Source: AP-15 sp963775875
GTDB lineage: Bacteria > Pseudomonadota > Alphaproteobacteria > ATCC43930 > CGMCC-115725
Direction of reading: 5' to 3'
DNA: 64,000 bases
NCBI GenBank assembly: GCA_963775875.1
Contig: CAVZKP010000037.1
Location: 1-64,000, forward strand
Below are positions 61,875-64,000 of this stretch, piece after piece. Each line of letters begins with the position of its first letter. Position 1 is the stretch's first letter. The notes under the pieces were generated by a model, which had not been told where the DNA came from, searched no databases, and saw only the letters and a list, made by a program, of their open reading frames with translations. Both the position numbers and the translations under genes were made by a program.

Positions 61875-63245
61875 TCATGCTTCGAGGCCGAGTTGGTGCT
61901 GCTGCATCAAATCGTAGAGCGTGGGGCGGCTGATGCCGAGCAGCTTGGCCGCCTTCGACAGGTTGGAGCCGGCCTGGGCGAGGGCCAGCTGGATCACCTC
62001 GCGCTCGGCGCGGGCTCGCGCCGAACGGATGTCGAGCGACTTCGCCTCGTCGTCGCTGGTCGCCAGTTCGAGGTCGGCGGCCGAGACCAACGCGCCATCG
62101 GTCATCACCACGGCGCGCTTGATCCGGTTTTCGAGCTCGCGCACATTGCCCGGCCAAGGATGGTTCTTGATTGCGGCGAGCGCCGAAGAGCTGATGCCGC
62201 GGGTCGCGCGCTCATATTCGGCGGCGAACCGGCGCAGAAAAAAGCTGGCCAGCACGACCGCATCGGCCGGGCGCTCGCGCAGCGGCGGAACCCGCACCGT
62301 GACTTCGTTGAGGCGATAGAACAAATCTTCGCGGAAACTCCCTTGGGCCATCATTCGATCGAGGTCCTGGTTGGTCGCACAGACGATTCGCACGTCCACC
62401 TGAACCGGTTTGCGTCCGCCGATCCGCTCGACGATCTGATCCTGCAGAAACCGCAGCAGCTTGACCTGCATCGGCAGCGGCAGATCGCCGATTTCGTCGA
62501 GAAACAGCGTGCCGCGATGCGCGCTCTCGATCCGGCCGATGCTCTGTCTGACAGCGCCGGTAAAGGCGCCTTTTTCATGGCCGAACAGCTCGCTTTCCAG
62601 CAGCGTCTCGGGGATCGCCGCACAATTGATCGGGATGAACGGCGCACGGCCGCGCCGGCTGAGTTTGTGAATGGCATGGGCGAGCAGCTCCTTTCCGGTG
62701 CCGCTTTCGCCCAGCAGCAAGACCGTGACATCGGTCGGCGCCAGCTTCTCGATATTGCGCAGCACCCGCAGCATTTCGGGGCTGTTGGCAATGATGCCGT
62801 CGATCGGCGAGGCGATCGCGGCCTCGTTCAGCCTGCGGTTTTCGGCCTCGAGCTCGAACATCTGCTCGGCGCGGCCGACGATCATCCGCAATACCTCGAT
62901 GTCGATCGGCTTCTGATAGAAATCGTAGGCGCCGAGCGCAATTGCCCGCAGCGCGTGCTCGCGGGTCTCATTGCCGGTGGCGATGATGACCTTGGTTGCC
63001 GGGACGACCTCGCGGATCTCGGTCAACGTCGCCAAACCCTCCGAGGCGCCGTCCGGATCCGGCGGCAGCCCGAGATCGAGGATGGCGACCGGAACCGCGG
63101 CATCCCTGATAATCTCGATCGCCTCGTGACGGTTGGCGGCCGGATATACCTTGTGGTCGGAAAACGCCCAGCGGAGCTGGCGCAGAAGTCCGGCGTCGTC
63201 ATCGACGATCAGCAGCGATTTCGGCATCGGCGCCATCGCTCTCAC
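61875..63245 (-). CDS. prsR: PEP-CTERM-box response regulator PrsR (sigma-54 dependent)
   Basis: A 456-residue NtrC-type regulator. The receiver domain has LLIVDDDAGLLRQLRWAF, phospho-acceptor D57 in VAILDLGLPP and the lysine in YDFYQKPIDIEV. The AAA+ domain has LLLGESGTGKELLAHAIHKL (Walker A, about 179-186), the sigma-54 contact loop GAFTGA (226-231) and GTLFLDEIGDLPLPMQVKLL (Walker B). The C-terminal Fis-type HTH is NLSKAAKLLGISRPTLYDLM. It should activate sigma-54 promoters of PEP-CTERM and polysaccharide genes when phosphorylated by PrsK. GTG start 63245 overlaps the prsK stop; internal ATGs at 63236 and 63227 are alternatives. Confidence 0.93.
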   Translation of the reverse strand: MRAMAPMPKSLLIVDDDAGLLRQLRWAFSDHKVYPAANRHEAIEIIRDAAVPVAILDLGLPPDPDGASEGLATLTEIREVVPATKVIIATGNETREHALRAIALGAYDFYQKPIDIEVLRMIVGRAEQMFELEAENRRLNEAAIASPIDGIIANSPEMLRVLRNIEKLAPTDVTVLLLGESGTGKELLAHAIHKLSRRGRAPFIPINCAAIPETLLESELFGHEKGAFTGAVRQSIGRIESAHRGTLFLDEIGDLPLPMQVKLLRFLQDQIVERIGGRKPVQVDVRIVCATNQDLDRMMAQGSFREDLFYRLNEVTVRVPPLRERPADAVVLASFFLRRFAAEYERATRGISSSALAAIKNHPWPGNVRELENRIKRAVVMTDGALVSAADLELATSDDEAKSLDIRSARARAEREVIQLALAQAGSNLSKAAKLLGISRPTLYDLMQQHQLGLEA

Positions 63246-64000
63246 CCCGTGGCCGGAGGGGCTGCGGATTCGTGGTCGCGGATCACGGGCAGGGTGATCC
63301 GCATCGTCGTGCCGGTGCCCGGTTCGGAGATCACCTCGATATCGCCCCCCGCCATGCGGATCAGCTCGCGCGTTTGAAAAGCGCCGATGCCGTATCCGCC
63401 TGATTTCGTCGAACGGAACGGCAGGAATAACTCATCGCGGATGAAGGTTTCGTTCATTCCGGCGCCGCGATCGGCGACATCGATGACGAATTGGCTGCCG
63501 CGCCGGCGCGCCGATACGGTGACCGGATCGCCGGCGGGCGTGGCCTCATGCGCGTTCTGGATCAGGTGGGTGAGCGCGGAGTGTAGGCGTTCGGGAGCGA
63601 TCGAGACGACTGTGTCGACGGCCTCGCTGCCAGTCTCGCTGCCGGTCTCGACGACGACCGACCCGGAGGTGAAACCGGCGGCCACGGCGGCCACGATCGC
63701 CTCGGGGTTGACCAGATGGGGCGGCCGCGGCGCGGCGTCGGCCTTGAGCTGGCTGAGCAGATGGTTCATGCCCGCCACCGCATCCTCGACCGTCTGAAGC
63801 ATGTCGCGCTGAAAGTCGGGATTGTCGATATAGCGCCTCGCATTTGACACGACGAGGCCGAGCTGGCTCGCCAGGTTTTTGATATCGTGCACGACAAAGG
63901 CGAACCGCTTGCTGTACTCGGTCAGCAGTTCGGCATCGCGCAACCCCTTGGTCGAGCGTTCCTCGGCAAGATAGCTCGCGGCTTGACGGCCGGCCGCGCG
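63242..64000 (-). CDS. prsK: PEP-CTERM system sensor histidine kinase PrsK (C-terminal part, cut by window edge)
   Basis: The frame continues without a stop to base 64000, so the N-terminal membrane and GAF-like parts lie outside. Visible are GRQAASYLAEERSTKGLRDA (signalling helix) and RFAFVVHDIKNLASQLGLVV with the phospho-accepting histidine in HDIKN (the PrsK form of the H-box). The ATPase domain gives IQNAHEATPAG (N-box), DVADRGAGMNETF (G1) and RSTKSGGYGIGAFQTRELIR (G2). It phosphorylates PrsR, with which it overlaps by four bases. The internal methionine at 63943 is not the true start. Confidence 0.92.
   Translation of the reverse strand, partial: RAAGRQAASYLAEERSTKGLRDAELLTEYSKRFAFVVHDIKNLASQLGLVVSNARRYIDNPDFQRDMLQTVEDAVAGMNHLLSQLKADAAPRPPHLVNPEAIVAAVAAGFTSGSVVVETGSETGSEAVDTVVSIAPERLHSALTHLIQNAHEATPAGDPVTVSARRRGSQFVIDVADRGAGMNETFIRDELFLPFRSTKSGGYGIGAFQTRELIRMAGGDIEVISEPGTGTTMRITLPVIRDHESAAPPATG

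Noticed and set aside
59567..61933. A 788-residue plus-strand frame opposite prsT
   Set aside because: It is the antisense shadow of a GC-rich repetitive gene, with no recognisable motifs and repeat periodicity inherited from prsT.

Overview
This is a GC-rich chromosomal window from an alphaproteobacterium. GapR (DUF2312), DUF1244, DUF4169, a CobE/CbiG-type protein and the slt / dapA-smpB arrangement fit Rhodospirillales-like lineages best, but no 16S or other decisive marker is present. I saw no rRNA, tRNA or CRISPR.

Bases 1-18130 are an accessory, eroded zone. It opens with remnants of an acyl-CoA/cupin catabolic locus: a broken NAD-dependent epimerase, an enoyl-CoA hydratase, a small cupin, an isocitrate-lyase/PEP-mutase homologue and a twice-frameshifted two-domain cupin. 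A graveyard of mobile DNA follows: a complete IS630-type element (3611-4790), a truncated Tn3-family transposase with its broken resolvase, a LodB/QhpG-like flavoprotein, a DUF736 gene and a tyrosine-recombinase fragment. A PatB/MalY enzyme, a GNAT-Bcr/CflA pair and a glutamine amidotransferase come next. The amidotransferase has lost its C-terminus to an intact IS21-type element (14103-16661). Beyond that lie an IS256-like scrap and an accB-aroQ pair that lacks its usual accC and carries a frameshift in aroQ.

Bases 18345-58140 are mostly core genome. They hold stress and metabolic genes (GST, CopD-like, alpha/beta hydrolase, thioesterase, enolase-superfamily dehydratase, Rieske protein, two amidohydrolases, an HtrA/Deg protease), the elongasome cluster mreB-mreC-mreD-mrdA-rodA, hemC, an AI-2E-family exporter and an MFS pump. 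A liv-type branched-chain amino acid or amide ABC transporter (livK-H-M-G-F, livG frameshifted) follows, then slt / dapA-smpB, methylmalonyl-CoA mutase (frameshifted near its N-terminus), ctaA, a cobE/cbiG homologue, a FecR/DUF6600 protein overlapping a threonine aldolase, gapR, DUF1244, and arsM behind a ruined arsR.

The right end (58238-64000, minus strand) is a PEP-CTERM/exosortase-associated regulatory locus: prsK (cut by the window edge), prsR and a giant TPR protein PrsT. PrsT carries an extra 272-residue tandem duplication that lengthens it to 1209 residues. The exosortase and exopolysaccharide genes should lie outside the window.

A recurring feature is single-base indels in otherwise well-conserved genes (aroQ, livG, scpA, the two-domain cupin, Tn3 tnpA). 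Either several genes are decaying or the assembly contains indel errors; this should be settled before any biological reading of those genes.
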